This document shows, in pieces, positions 1 through 11,200 of a stretch of 64,000 nt of DNA (position 1 is its first letter; each line of letters starts with the position of its first letter). The notes below the pieces were generated by a model that was not told where the DNA came from, ran no database searches, and worked only from the letters and a program-made list of their open reading frames with translations. Position numbers and translations under genes: made by a program. This stretch comes from Dyadobacter chenhuakuii (GTDB lineage: Bacteria > Bacteroidota > Bacteroidia > Cytophagales > Spirosomataceae), in the NCBI RefSeq assembly GCF_023821985.2, contig NZ_CP098805.1, positions 5,261,001 to 5,325,000 on the forward strand. The letters run 5' to 3'.

Positions 1-1
1 T

Positions 2-1852
2 TACCAGCGACTAACCGAAAGATCATCGGTTTCCGAGCGGCGCGCGAGTGGGTTAAGCTGGTATCCCATTGCCATAAGAGGCTCGGAAATGAGCCGCGGC
101 GACTATCTAACCGTTGAAATCGAACGCACTACGCACCAGGATCTTTCCCATCAGCTCCGGTTTGGCATGCCGGCTGTTTTGTTTTCCAATCACGAGCCAA
201 AGCAGGATAGGTTAGAAGGCATTATTACGCATCAGAGTGGTAACCGGCTCAAAATCACGCTTCGGACGGATGAGCTTCCCGAATGGTCTCGCGATGGAAA
301 GCTGGGCATCGACCTGCTTTTTGATGACAATAGTTACGACGAAATGCAAGGTGCGATTAAGGCCGCAACTGCATTGCTTGAAAATGAAAAAGAGGGCCGT
401 CTGGTCAAAATCCTGACCGGAGAAAAATCGCCTTCTTTTAACGACCAACTTCCAAAAATAACGATCCCCAAATTGAACAGCTCACAAAATGAGGCTGTTC
501 ATAAAATCCTTTCCGCGTCGGATCTTGCCGTTGTGCATGGCCCTCCCGGGACGGGAAAAACGACCACATTGGTACAGGCGATAAAGGCTTTGATCAAACA
601 GGATCACCAGCAGATCCTGGTAGTCGCGCCTAGTAATACGGCTGTGGATCTGCTAAGTGAAAAGCTGACAGACGAGGGCTTGAATGTGCTGAGGGTTGGT
701 AACCCGGTGCGTGTTTCGGAACGCCTGATGTCGCTCACACTCGATAGTAAAATCTCGCAGCACGTGCGGATGAAGGACATTAAGGCGCTCAAAAAGCAGG
801 CAAACGAATACAAAAACCTCGCACACAAATACAAACGCAATTTTGGGAAAGCCGAACGCGACCAGCGGAAAGCGCTTTTTGATGAAGCCCACAAGATCAT
901 GAAAGAGGTGGGGAGCGTGGAGCAATATGCGATAGAGGATATTCTGGGCAAAGCGCAGGTGATTACAGCCACATTGGTGGGCGCTAACCATTATACGGTC
1001 CGCAATTTGAAATACAAAACTGTGGTGATCGATGAAGCCGGACAGGCACTGGAACCGGCCTGCTGGATCCCGATCCTGAAAGCCGAAAAAGTGGTGCTGG
1101 CAGGTGATCATTTCCAGTTGGCGCCCACCATTAAGTCAGCCGAGGCTGCTAGAAATGGGTTAGCCACTACATTGCTGGAAAAATGCGTCGCGCTGCATCC
1201 GGAATCCGTAACATTACTCGAAGAGCAGTATCGGATGAATGAGGCGATTATGGGTTATTCATCTCAAATATTTTATCAAAACAAACTGAAAGCCAACGAG
1301 GCTGTCGCGCATCACCTGGTTTTTCCCTCGGATAATGCATTGGCTTTTATTGACACAGCAGGCTGCGGTTATGACGAAAAACTCGAAGGAACCAGCTCCA
1401 CGAACCCGGACGAGGCCGTATTTTTATTCAAACATTTGACGCAATATGTGAGCGAATTCATGCAGGCCAAAAGTTTCAACGCTGGCGAGTTTCCAAGCAT
1501 TGCAGTCATTTCTCCCTATAAAGAGCAAATTGGTTTATTGAAAGAGCAATTGGCTCATAATGCTCTTTTACAGCCATTTATATCGAAAATTTCAGTCAAC
1601 ACGATCGATAGTTTTCAAGGTCAGGAGCGCGACATTGTTTACATCAGCATGACCCGCAGCAATCCTGAGGGTGAGATCGGGTTCCTGTCTGACATTCGCC
1701 GTATGAATGTGGCGATGACCCGGGCACGCAAAAAACTGGTCGTGATCGGCGACAGCGCAACCCTCTCGAATTTGCCCTTTTATTCAAACTTTATTTCTTA
1801 CGCTGAAGCGCTGGGCGCCTACCAGAGTGCCTGGGAATTTGCGGATATGTAA
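2..1852 (+). CDS. SF1 DNA/RNA helicase (UPF1/IGHMBP2-like), 5' end cut by window
   Basis: ATP-dependent superfamily 1B helicase. The first ATG in frame is at 89, but the frame is open back to base 2 and the upstream residues (…ERRASGLSWYPIAIRGSE…) read as the normal start of this family, so the true start lies outside the window. Numbered from the Met at 89: Walker A GPPGTGKT at 151-158, motif II DEAG at 315-318, then QYR (motif IV region), DSFQGQE (motif V) and VAMTRARKKL (motif VI). All helicase motifs are present, so it should be active. The role is probably cytoplasmic nucleic-acid metabolism; the exact substrate is unknown. No neighbouring gene suggests a pathway. Confidence 0.93.
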   Translation, partial: YQRLTERSSVSERRASGLSWYPIAIRGSEMSRGDYLTVEIERTTHQDLSHQLRFGMPAVLFSNHEPKQDRLEGIITHQSGNRLKITLRTDELPEWSRDGKLGIDLLFDDNSYDEMQGAIKAATALLENEKEGRLVKILTGEKSPSFNDQLPKITIPKLNSSQNEAVHKILSASDLAVVHGPPGTGKTTTLVQAIKALIKQDHQQILVVAPSNTAVDLLSEKLTDEGLNVLRVGNPVRVSERLMSLTLDSKISQHVRMKDIKALKKQANEYKNLAHKYKRNFGKAERDQRKALFDEAHKIMKEVGSVEQYAIEDILGKAQVITATLVGANHYTVRNLKYKTVVIDEAGQALEPACWIPILKAEKVVLAGDHFQLAPTIKSAEAARNGLATTLLEKCVALHPESVTLLEEQYRMNEAIMGYSSQIFYQNKLKANEAVAHHLVFPSDNALAFIDTAGCGYDEKLEGTSSTNPDEAVFLFKHLTQYVSEFMQAKSFNAGEFPSIAVISPYKEQIGLLKEQLAHNALLQPFISKISVNTIDSFQGQERDIVYISMTRSNPEGEIGFLSDIRRMNVAMTRARKKLVVIGDSATLSNLPFYSNFISYAEALGAYQSAWEFADM

Positions 1853-1868
1853 CTGATCGGAAAAATCT

Positions 1869-1900
1869 GTTGGCATTTTAATGCAACCCGTTTATATTTA
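1869..1900 (+). promoter_or_regulatory. weak candidate promoter for the DUF5686 gene
   Basis: GTTG at 1869-1872, 20 nt, then TATATTTA at 1893-1900, one base off the Bacteroidota -7 consensus TAnnTTTG. It lies 54 nt upstream of the ATG at 1955. The call rests on pattern only. Confidence 0.3.
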
Positions 1901-1954
1901 AATGCATCTTGTTGACATACAACAGGCATCTTACATCCGGGCCCCGATCTTTCT

Positions 1955-4747
1955 ATGCTCCAACGCTACTTTACTATCGTTTTTCTTTTCTTACTAATTG
2001 CTACTCAATGCTTTTCGCAAGGCACTTCGTCGGGCGGGATCAAGGGGATTATCAAAACCAGGAAAGGCGAGCCGCTTCCTTTTGCCGCAATTGTTGTCAA
2101 AGGCACATCCATCAGCACCATTTCCAACGAAGAAGGGCGTTATCAGCTGGATCTGAAACCTGGTTACTACGAGGTCATTTTTCAATATTTAGGTTTCAAA
2201 ACCGGGCAAAAAGCGTTTACGGTCGAAAACAGGATGGAAACCTTTGACCTAACCATGGAAGAACAGGCGCTGAACCTGGGCGAAGTGCGTATAGGAAGCC
2301 GCGACGAAGATCCTGCGTACACCATTATGCGCCGCGCCATTGCCAAAAGTCGCTATCATTTGCTCCAAGTGGATAGTTATAAAGCCAAAGCCTATTCCAA
2401 ATCTTCCATAGTGATCACCGATCTTCCGTTGGAATTTTTGTATAAAAAGGAATTAAAGGAGATGGAAAAGGAAACGAATTTTAAAAAAGGCGTTCCTATC
2501 CTCAATGAAAGCGTTTCTGAAGTAACATTTAAACAGCCTAACACCTACAAACAGAAGGTTATCGCCGCCCGTAACAGTCAGGATAAGGATTTCGCAAACC
2601 CGAATGCCTACTTGCTGACAAGCTTTTACCAGCCCGAAGTTGTTAAGGCCGTTTCCCCGCTGTCGCCCCGGGCATTTGCTTATTATAAGTTTGAATATCT
2701 GGGTGCTTTTCGTGAAAATGGCATTGAAGTAAATAAAATAAAAGTAACTCCGCGCGCTTATGGTGAAGGCGTTTACAAAGGGACCATTCACATTATAGAA
2801 GATGAATGGAGTATTTACAGCCTCGATCTGACGACCGTTAATACGGGTTTTACCATTGATATCAAGCAGGTTTACAGTCCGGTGCAGGGCGTGTGGATGC
2901 CTGTTAATCAGCAGTTTCACGTGCAGGGAGGCATTTATGGGTTAAAAGGAAAAGGGGATTTCGTGATTTCTCAATCGTTCTCCGACATTAAGATCAATCC
3001 TGCATTCAGGCCGGACATTGTTGTGGTGGATGATAAAAAACAGAAGGATGAAGCGAAAAAAGTAAAGCTTACGGGCCGGGAAATCAAGTCGCAGAAATTG
3101 GAGGAGGTGGTCAGTAAGCAAAAGGAATTTTCGGCCAAAAACCTGCGCAAGCTCATGAAGGAATATGAAAAGCAGGACCTGAAAACAAAAGAGGAGAAAG
3201 GAGAGGACATAGACCTGAACTTCACCAGAAACGATACAACGGTGGTGGATTCCATGGCCAGTATGCGCAGCACGGCATTCTGGGATTCCATCCGAACGGT
3301 TCCGTTGACGACGGCGGAGGTGAAAAGTTACACGCGACTGGATAGCATTGTGGTGATGACCAAAGGCACTGAGGAGCAGAAAGACAGTTTGAAAGTTGCC
3401 AAATCCGACACTTCTAAAAACAATAAGAAAGGCGGGGGACTGGGCTTTGTAGGCGATATTTTTACGGGCCACAGTTTCCGGTTGGGCAAGAAAAGCCCGT
3501 GGCGGCTGGATTATGTGACGCCGCTGCTGGGCGCGCAGGTAAACACGGTTGAGGGATTGGTTTTGAATGGGGGCGGTTTTAAGCTGCGTTATAAGGGGGG
3601 CGATCCAAAGAAGAATCAGGAAGTAGTCCAGATTGGTTCTGATGGCGTTAAGCGCTTTTCTGTTCGGCAAGGGCAGGAATTGTCCATTAATGCGCTCACC
3701 CGTTACTTGTTCGCCCGGCAGAAATTAATGGCATTTGGCGGAATTGATTATAGCTGGAAACGCAACAAACTCAACTTATCAGGCGGCCAGAAGGTTTCCC
3801 AGTTCAACGGTGAAAACCCTATGCATCCGTTGCTGAATTCTATTACCACATTGTTTTTGGAGCAGAATTTTATCAAAATCTACGAAAAGAAGTTCGTCCG
3901 GCTCGACTTTGCAACCGCCCGTGAAAACGAACATTTCGAGCTGAAAGCTAACATTGAATACGCTGACCGCAGCCCGCTCCGCAATTTGTACAACACGAAT
4001 CCATATCGCTGGATCGACTGGAAACGCAGGGAATTTACTTCTAATCACCCGTTTACGCGTTACCCGAGTGGAGAATCAGGGGAGACATTCACCCAAATGA
4101 CCAATCACCAGGCCCTGACCATCGGGATTACAGCAAACTACAAACCCTGGCAGAAATACCGCACCAAAAATGGAAGGACAACCTATTACGACGATGATTC
4201 GCCGAAATTAACATTGAACTATCGCAAAGGAATTAATGACATTTTTGGCAGCGACGTGGATTTCGACCTTTTGCAGGTTGGAATCCAGCATGGATTTGAC
4301 ACGGGGATCCGGAGTAAGCTAAGCTATAAACTAAGTGCCGGAAAATTCCTGAACACAAATCACGTCCGCTATCCCGACTTTCAGCATTTCGCAGGAAACC
4401 GGTTTTTCTTTCAGCTCGGCGATCCCGTCGGAACATTCAGAATGCTTGATTATTATCGTTACAGCACGTCGGACCAGTTTTTCGAAGCCCATATCCTGAG
4501 CGAGCTGCGCAAATTCCTGCTCACCCAAATCACCTGGTTCCGCGTCCTGGGCATCAAGGAAAATTTCATGCTGCATTACCTGGCCACCCCAGCCTCCAAC
4601 AACTACACCGAACTAGGCTACGGCCTCGACGTAGGAATCCGCTTCCCCTTCCGCATCGAAGTCGTAAGCAACTTCGAGCGCTTTAAGTATAAAACCACGG
4701 TGTTTAGGATCGGGACTACTATGAACTTTAATTTAGGGCGGAATTAG
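1955..4747 (+). CDS. DUF5686 outer-membrane protein with carboxypeptidase-like regulatory domain
   Basis: 930 aa. A signal peptide (hydrophobic to residue ~22, …QCFSQG) is followed by a CarboxypepD_reg-like beta-sandwich at ~28-105 (GIIKTRKGEPLPFAAIVVKG, then DEEGxY-type motifs). The long DUF5686 region ends in aromatic-rich strands up to the terminal FNLGRN, as in outer-membrane barrels. A Lys/Glu-rich stretch (~355-420) probably forms a linker or periplasmic segment. These proteins are widespread in Bacteroidota and their function is not established; they are TonB-receptor-like in architecture but have no plug. The gene is monocistronic and ends at a strong hairpin shared with the convergent dehydrogenase gene. 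Confidence 0.85.
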   Translation: MLQRYFTIVFLFLLIATQCFSQGTSSGGIKGIIKTRKGEPLPFAAIVVKGTSISTISNEEGRYQLDLKPGYYEVIFQYLGFKTGQKAFTVENRMETFDLTMEEQALNLGEVRIGSRDEDPAYTIMRRAIAKSRYHLLQVDSYKAKAYSKSSIVITDLPLEFLYKKELKEMEKETNFKKGVPILNESVSEVTFKQPNTYKQKVIAARNSQDKDFANPNAYLLTSFYQPEVVKAVSPLSPRAFAYYKFEYLGAFRENGIEVNKIKVTPRAYGEGVYKGTIHIIEDEWSIYSLDLTTVNTGFTIDIKQVYSPVQGVWMPVNQQFHVQGGIYGLKGKGDFVISQSFSDIKINPAFRPDIVVVDDKKQKDEAKKVKLTGREIKSQKLEEVVSKQKEFSAKNLRKLMKEYEKQDLKTKEEKGEDIDLNFTRNDTTVVDSMASMRSTAFWDSIRTVPLTTAEVKSYTRLDSIVVMTKGTEEQKDSLKVAKSDTSKNNKKGGGLGFVGDIFTGHSFRLGKKSPWRLDYVTPLLGAQVNTVEGLVLNGGGFKLRYKGGDPKKNQEVVQIGSDGVKRFSVRQGQELSINALTRYLFARQKLMAFGGIDYSWKRNKLNLSGGQKVSQFNGENPMHPLLNSITTLFLEQNFIKIYEKKFVRLDFATARENEHFELKANIEYADRSPLRNLYNTNPYRWIDWKRREFTSNHPFTRYPSGESGETFTQMTNHQALTIGITANYKPWQKYRTKNGRTTYYDDDSPKLTLNYRKGINDIFGSDVDFDLLQVGIQHGFDTGIRSKLSYKLSAGKFLNTNHVRYPDFQHFAGNRFFFQLGDPVGTFRMLDYYRYSTSDQFFEAHILSELRKFLLTQITWFRVLGIKENFMLHYLATPASNNYTELGYGLDVGIRFPFRIEVVSNFERFKYKTTVFRIGTTMNFNLGRN

Positions 4748-4750
4748 GGA

Positions 4751-4792
4751 AGACTTTTCAAGCATTGGGCTAAACCTGTGCTTGAAAAGTCT
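4751..4792. terminator. bidirectional terminator hairpin
   Basis: A perfect 14-bp inverted repeat (agacttttcaagca at 4751-4764, complement at 4779-4792) with a 14-nt loop. It lies between the convergent stops at 4747 and 4801 and has a T-rich flank on the plus side. Confidence 0.8.
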
Positions 4793-4800
4793 GTTTTAAT

Positions 4801-7782
4801 TTACACCAGCGCTTCCCACAATATCTCTGCCGGGTGCATGGCGTGGCGGCCGGTTCCGTCGTGGATCTGGTGGCGGCAGCTGGTTCCGGGGGCGGCAATG
4901 ATGACTTCTTCGGGTTGCTGGCGGACGGCTGGGAAAAGGACCAGTTCTCCGATCTGCATGGAAATGTCATAATGCTCTTTTTCGTAACCAAACGACCCGG
5001 CCATGCCGCAGCATCCCGACGGAATGAGCTGAACATTGTAGTTTTCTGGCAGCGAAAGCATTTTTTTCGTTGGTATCATGCTCGAAATGGCCTTTTGCTG
5101 GCAATGTCCGTGCAATTTGATCAACCGCTTCTCCTTAGTGAACTGATCTTTGGAAATATGTTTTAACTCAATTTCGCGTGAAATGAACTCGTCAAACTGC
5201 AATGCGTTTTGCGCCAGTTTTTTGGATTCTTCCACAAGTTCATCGCTAACCAGGTCCGGATATTCATCGCGGAAAGTTAGGATTGCCGACGGCTCAATGC
5301 CGACGAGCGGCGTGTCATACGAAATGATGTCTTTGAGCAGGTTAATGTTCTCCTCGGCAATTTTTTTCGCATCCTTCAAAAGTCCTTTCGAAAGCTGGGG
5401 ACGGCCGGAAGGGGCATGTTTTGGAATAATCACTTCATAACCCAGCTTTTCAAGGGTCAGAATGGATTTTTTACCAATTTCAACATCATTATAATTGGTA
5501 AACTCATCACAGAAAAGATACACTCTCCGACCTGTGGATTTTGTTGCTTTGCGCTGGTCATACCACTTTTTCAACGTCGTGCTGTGCAGGAGGGGCATAG
5601 TTCGCTCGGGATGGAAGCCTACCATGGTGTTGGCTATCTTCCGAAGTGGTGCGTTTTTGAAAACCAGGTTATAAGCCCAGGGAACATAGCTAGCAATGCC
5701 TGTCATTTTTGAAAAATTCCCGACCAGCCAGGAACGCAGCGGAATGCCGTTTGCATCGTGATATTGCTGCAAAAATTCCATTTTCAATTTCGCAACATCC
5801 ACATTGGAAGGACATTCTCCTTTGCAGCCTTTGCAAGCCAGGCAGAGGTCATACACTTCCTTAATCTCTTTATTATCAAACCGGTTTTCCTTAGGAGAAC
5901 GCGTCAGCATCTCCCTTAAAATGTTGGCCCGTGCACGGGTTGTGTCCTTTTCGTTGCGGGTGGCCATGAAACTCGGGCACATTGTCCCGCCGCTCATTTG
6001 CGTTTTGCGACAGTCGCCTGAACCGTTGCATTGCTCGGCGTGCTGCAAAATATCCTGGTCCTGAAAGCGGAAATATGTTTTGAATTCGGGTGTTTGCTGA
6101 TCGGCTTCGTAGCGCAGGAAAGTGTCCATCGGGGCCGTATCCACGATTTTTCCCGGGTTGAAAATATTGTTAGGGTCCCACACCCTCTTAATGTCTTTGA
6201 AAAGCTGGTAATTGTGCTCACCAACCATTTTTGGGATAAATTCTCCCCTTAACCGCCCATCGCCATGCTCTCCGGAAAGCGAGCCATCGTATTTTTTTAC
6301 CAGGTTCGCAATCTCTTCCGCGATCATCCTGAATTGGCGGTGTCCTTCGCTGGTTTTGAGGTTAATGATAGGTCTCAGGTGGATTTCGCCTGTTCCTGCG
6401 TGCGCATAATGCACGGCCGACATGCCATGTCTTTTCAAAATTTCATTGAAATCGCGGATATAATCGGGCTGATCGTAAACATCAACAGCCGTATCCTCGA
6501 TCACCGCAACCGCTTTTTCGTCACCCGGAATGTTGCCGAGCAACCCCAGACCTGCCTTTCTTAATGTCCAGATCTTTTTTGTATCGTCACCAAAGAGCAA
6601 CGGAAAATGGAAACCCATGCCCGCATCCTGCAACTCTTTGATCATTTCTGTTGAAAGTGCTTCAACCTCCTCCTTCGTTTCCCGCGATAAATCCACAACC
6701 AGGATGGCCGGATATTTACCGTCAGGTTTGTTCTTCACAAAAAATGCGTTTTTCTTCTGTTCTGCGTTCGTAGCGGCACATTCAAGGACGTAGTCATCTA
6801 TTAATTCAACTGCGTGCGGTTGATATTTCAGGGTTAAAATCGTTGCCCTTAATGCTTCGTCAATCGTATCGCAATGCACACAAACCAATCCCTGCGTTTT
6901 AGGCGGGAGCGGAACGAGGTTTAACTTTATTTCTGTCAGGAAGCACAATGTTCCCTCCGAGCCTGCAATCAAGCTGCACATATTAAATGGCTGTGCTGGC
7001 TCACCAAGGGCATTTTGATTAGAATATGGCTCGGTATGAAGCAACATATCCAATGCGTAACCCGTATTTCTTCTGCCTATGCTGGGCTTTGGAAAGTTTC
7101 TTCTAATCTCATCCTGGTTTACAGGTGATTGTAAAATTTCATTTGTTTTGAGATAGATTTTATCCAAAAGCGTCGCACTTCCGTTTTTCTGTTGCGCACT
7201 TGTCAGCAGATTTCTGAAATCCGCTCCTGTTATATTCTTAAATTCTGCATCGGAACCATCTGCCAGGATTGCTTTCACTTCCAATGTATGCTCTCTGGCG
7301 CTGCCGTAAACGATAGAATTGGAGCCGCATGAATTGTTTCCGACCATTCCGCCGATCATGGCGCGGTTAGCCGTGGAGGTTTCCGGCCCGAAATAAAGTC
7401 CGTACGGTTTCAAAGCCATATTCAGCTCGTCACGCACCACACCAGGCTGCACATGGACCCATTTTTCGGCCGCGTTTATTTCCAGGATTTTTGTAAAATT
7501 CCGTGAAACGTCCACCACAATGCCGTTCCCCACAACCTGCCCTGCAAGAGACGTTCCGGCGGTTCTTGGAATCAGCGAAATGCGTTTTTCGGTGGCATAT
7601 CTGATCAGTGTTTTGATATCAGCTTCTGATTTCGGGATGGCCACGGCAAGTGGCATTTCACGGTAAGCAGAAGCGTCAGTTGCGTACAGGGTGCGCATCG
7701 TATTATCGAAATGCAGTTCACCCTCTAGTTGTTTGGCAAGAAGACTTAAATCACTGTTAGTTACGGAAAGCGGCGCAGTCAT
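4801..7782 (-). CDS. FAD-binding and (Fe-S) D-2-hydroxyacid dehydrogenase (GlcD-GlcF fusion, YdiJ-like)
   Basis: 993 aa, close to E. coli YdiJ. It should oxidise a D-2-hydroxyacid (D-lactate or D-2-hydroxyglutarate type) and pass electrons to the respiratory chain at the membrane. Order of domains: FAD_binding_4 (~40-240; PRTAGTSLAGQ, HVQPGVV, GNNSCGSNS), FAD-oxidase C-terminal domain (~270-560; HAGTGEIHLRP, SGEHGDGR), a dicluster ferredoxin-like region (CNGSGDC…CPSF and CLACKGCKGECP), then a CCG/cysteine-rich domain (HGHCQQK, SGCCGMAGSFG). All cluster cysteines look present, so it is an intact one-piece enzyme. The substrate cannot be read from sequence. It has its own promoter and lies divergent from susC. 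Confidence 0.92.
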   Translation of the reverse strand: MTAPLSVTNSDLSLLAKQLEGELHFDNTMRTLYATDASAYREMPLAVAIPKSEADIKTLIRYATEKRISLIPRTAGTSLAGQVVGNGIVVDVSRNFTKILEINAAEKWVHVQPGVVRDELNMALKPYGLYFGPETSTANRAMIGGMVGNNSCGSNSIVYGSAREHTLEVKAILADGSDAEFKNITGADFRNLLTSAQQKNGSATLLDKIYLKTNEILQSPVNQDEIRRNFPKPSIGRRNTGYALDMLLHTEPYSNQNALGEPAQPFNMCSLIAGSEGTLCFLTEIKLNLVPLPPKTQGLVCVHCDTIDEALRATILTLKYQPHAVELIDDYVLECAATNAEQKKNAFFVKNKPDGKYPAILVVDLSRETKEEVEALSTEMIKELQDAGMGFHFPLLFGDDTKKIWTLRKAGLGLLGNIPGDEKAVAVIEDTAVDVYDQPDYIRDFNEILKRHGMSAVHYAHAGTGEIHLRPIINLKTSEGHRQFRMIAEEIANLVKKYDGSLSGEHGDGRLRGEFIPKMVGEHNYQLFKDIKRVWDPNNIFNPGKIVDTAPMDTFLRYEADQQTPEFKTYFRFQDQDILQHAEQCNGSGDCRKTQMSGGTMCPSFMATRNEKDTTRARANILREMLTRSPKENRFDNKEIKEVYDLCLACKGCKGECPSNVDVAKLKMEFLQQYHDANGIPLRSWLVGNFSKMTGIASYVPWAYNLVFKNAPLRKIANTMVGFHPERTMPLLHSTTLKKWYDQRKATKSTGRRVYLFCDEFTNYNDVEIGKKSILTLEKLGYEVIIPKHAPSGRPQLSKGLLKDAKKIAEENINLLKDIISYDTPLVGIEPSAILTFRDEYPDLVSDELVEESKKLAQNALQFDEFISREIELKHISKDQFTKEKRLIKLHGHCQQKAISSMIPTKKMLSLPENYNVQLIPSGCCGMAGSFGYEKEHYDISMQIGELVLFPAVRQQPEEVIIAAPGTSCRHQIHDGTGRHAMHPAEILWEALV

Positions 7783-7810
7783 GGTGTTGGATAAGCGGGA
7801 AAATCAGCTC

Positions 7811-7818
7811 CAAAGTTA
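7811..7818 (-). promoter_or_regulatory. candidate -7 element for the dehydrogenase gene
   Basis: The minus strand reads TAACTTTG, an exact TAnnTTTG, 29 nt before the ATG at 7782. A TTTG lies 24 nt further upstream (7843-7846), longer than the usual spacing. Confidence 0.4.
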
Positions 7819-7976
7819 CGAACAACGATCAAGGATTTCCAGCAAAATATTTTCAGAAAGCTATATCGGTCCGTTGCCCAAAAAATTAAACTTTAATTAA
7901 AAAAGTCACCGAAACGGGCAGCTTTTGTACTTCTCAAATATAGCGTTTGCACTATAATTATATAATATAACTTTCT

Positions 7977-8002
7977 TGCTTAAAAGTTGATTTATTTAAG
8001 CA
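7977..8002. repeat. inverted repeat upstream of susC
   Basis: TGCTTAAA (7977-7984) and its complement TTTAAGCA (7995-8002) with a 10-nt spacer, about 200 nt before susC. It could be an operator or a leader hairpin; no function is shown. Confidence 0.4.
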
Positions 8003-8205
8003 GGTTTAAAGAAAACCATATTGTATTATCCGGCTCTTTTATATTATTTTGTATGACCGTCATTGAATTACTTTAACTTTTTCATAGTAAAATTCATAAA
8101 AAAGCCCGAATTGAGTGTGATAGGGCATTTTTTACCGAAGATGAACGCAAATGTTAAAATGATACACAGGCGGTGACCAGATTTAACTATTTACTTAACA
8201 GACCT

Positions 8206-11200
8206 ATGATGAATTTATCCTTTCATGTGTTTCGTCGACATGATTCAAGCAATGAAAAGAATGTTGTGACGAAAGCGAGATTAGCAGGGCGCAACACAGG
8301 GCTTTTCGGCTTCCTGATGATCTTGATCGGTTTAAGCACAAATGTTTTTGCACAGGATGTGAATGTATCCGGTAAGGTTACTGACGCCAGAGCTGGTGGA
8401 GTACCAGGGGTTACAGTCACATTAAAAGGGAGTACAAAAGGAACAAATACGGATGTTGAAGGTAACTACCAGATTAGTGTTCCGGGAAATGCAACATTGA
8501 CTTTCAGTGCCATTGGGTATGAGACTCAGGACATTGCAGTTGGTAATAAATCCACCGTCAACGTTACACTCACCGAAGACGTTAAGGCTTTGGAAGAAGT
8601 TGTTGTAGTTGGTTACGGAACGGTAAAGAAAAAGGATGCAACCGGTGCGGTGTCCGCTTTGGGATCGAAGGATTTCCAGAAAGGGATCGTTACTTCTCCT
8701 GAGCAATTGATGCAGGGACGCGTTGCGGGTGTGCAAATTACCCAGTCAAGCGGTGAGCCGGGCGGTGGTATTAACGTGCGTATCCGGGGAACGTCGTCTG
8801 TTTTGGGTGGTAACAACCCGTTATTCGTAATCGACGGTGTGCCTTTGAGCGGCGATAATACTTCGTCAGGTGGTGATAACCAGGGTGTTGGCCGTCAGCC
8901 AGCGAAAAACCCGCTGAACTTCCTGAACCCGGACGATATCGCGAGCATGGACATTCTTAAAGATGCGTCTGCAACAGCGATCTACGGTTCACGCGGTGCA
9001 AATGGTGTTGTTTTAATCACTACAAAAAGAGGAAGAGGAAAAGGATCCTTAGACTATGGGTATTCTCTGGGTGTAAGCAATATCACAAAGAAATATGATC
9101 TTCTGAATGCAGCGGAATACAAAGCAGCAGGCGGACAGGATCAGGGATCGGATACTGACTGGCAGGACCTGCTTTTCAGAACTGCACTAACACATCAGCA
9201 CAACTTGTCTTATGGTGGCGGTGACGCTTCGGGTAACTATCGTTTCTCACTGGGTTACATGAACCAGGACGGTATCGTGCAGACTTCCAATGTTAAACGT
9301 TACAGCGTTGGTTTCAGCGGACAGAAAAAATTCATCGGTGATAAATTGACAGTAGGAAGCAATCTGAACTTTGCAAACACGCAAGATACAGGTGTTCCAA
9401 TTTCTGAAAACATTGGTTTTGAAGGTGATTTGATGGGTAGCATTCTGAAAGCTAACCCTACACGCCCAGCGTATAGAGGCGATACATTGAACCAGTCTAC
9501 AACTACGGAGCCTAACCCGCTTGCGTTTGTTAATCTTTCAAAAGATAATAACAACACGCTTCGCGCGCTGGGTAACATCAATGCTGAACTGGAAATTTTC
9601 AGCGGTTTGAAATTCAAAACGGTTCTTGGTTTTGACAAATCAATGTCTACAAGAAAACAGGCTTATTCAAGAGATCTGGTTGTTGCAGGTATTGGTGGTA
9701 CTCAAGAATCAGACAAAATTGGCCGCGTGTATATTCGCGATGTGGAAAGTAACAACCAGTTGATGGAAAACTACTTTACTTATGACAAGGAAATCGGAAA
9801 CGTTACATTGAATGCGCTTCTGGGTTATTCTTATCAGAGCTTCGAAAATGGAAGCAAGAACGTGGCTGCTGCCAACTTCCGTACCAACGACCTGGATCTG
9901 ATGATCAACAACCTGGGTATTGCAGGAACTGTTGGTGTTAAAGATGCAACATCGCTTTCAAGTGTTGGTTCTGTTATCCAGAATTCAAGCTATGTAAAAG
10001 ATGAGCTTCAATCTTACTTCGGTCGTGTAAACCTTGGTTTCGGAAGCAAATACTTGTTCACTGGTACATTGCGTGTGGATGGTTCTTCTAAATTCGGTGG
10101 TAACAATAAATATGGTTACTTCCCATCAGGAGCGTTCAAATGGAAATTGGTTGAAGAGGATTTTGTTCCTAAAACTGTCTTCACAGATCTTTCTCTTAGA
10201 ATTGGATATGGTGTTACAGGTAACCAGGCGATCCCTCACAATGTATACGACAGACGTGACAGATACAGCGATTACGCGATCAACCAGGGTGCTGATGGCA
10301 TTACAGGTGGTGGTTTGAACGCAGTAGCTTTCAACAACCCGGATCTTAAATGGGAATCAACTGCTGCATTCAACCTTGGACTTGACTTCTCGATCTTGAA
10401 AGGAAGATTGAGCGGAACACTTGACCTTTATAACAAGAGTACAAAAGACCTTCTTTTCAAAGTTGTTGCAGCTCAGCCTGCACCGAACCCATTTGTATTC
10501 CGCAATCTTGACACAGACATTCAAAACCGTGGTATTGAATTGGCTTTGACTGGTGTGATCGTGGACGGCAAGAAATTCTCCTGGGAAATGGTCGTGAACG
10601 GATCTTATAACAAAAACCTTGTTAAAAACCTGATCGGAACATATGATACAGGTGAGATCAACGGTCAGGGTCTTTCGGGTGCATTTGCACAGCGTTTGGC
10701 AGAAGGCCAGCCTTTGTTCGCTTACTTCCTTCGCGAGTTCGGCGGATTTGACGACAACGGAAACTCACTTTATCCAAATGGTGACTTCCAGCAATTCCTG
10801 GGTGGAAAAAGCCCGCTTCCAAAAGTTAACGCCGGTTTAACCAATAACTTAACTTTCGGAGCGTTTGATATGAGTCTGTTCTTCAACGGTGTTTTCGGAC
10901 ATTACATTTACTCAAATACTGCTAACGCATTCTTTACACAAGGTTCGTTTGCCAACGGACGTAACGTAACGAAAGATGTTATCGGAAATAAAGAAGGTGC
11001 TCTGAATGCTCCTGATGTTTCGACCCGTTTCCTTGAAAAAGGCAATTTTGTCCGTCTGCAAAACCTTTCACTAGGCTATCGTGTTCCGATGAAAGCGAAC
11101 AAAGTGCTCAGCAATGCAAGACTTTTTGTGACTGGTCAGAACTTGTTGACATTCACTAAATACAGCGGACAAGATCCTGAGGTGAGCACAAACAAATCTT

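Larger units (their letters stand above)
7783..8205. other. AT-rich divergent intergenic region (dehydrogenase / susC)
   Basis: About 420 bases with no credible gene. It holds the minus-strand -7 element at 7811-7818 and an inverted repeat at 7977-8002. I find no exact TAnnTTTG in the plus direction for susC, and no ECF sigma or anti-sigma gene nearby that would explain susC control. Confidence 0.6.

Noticed and set aside
2453-3670. Minus-strand ORFs of 155 and 242 codons within the DUF5686 gene
   Set aside because: Shadow frames without family features, opposite an intact gene.
4801-7782. Plus-strand ORFs of up to 110 codons opposite the dehydrogenase
   Set aside because: All are inside a well-supported 993-residue enzyme and show no domain.
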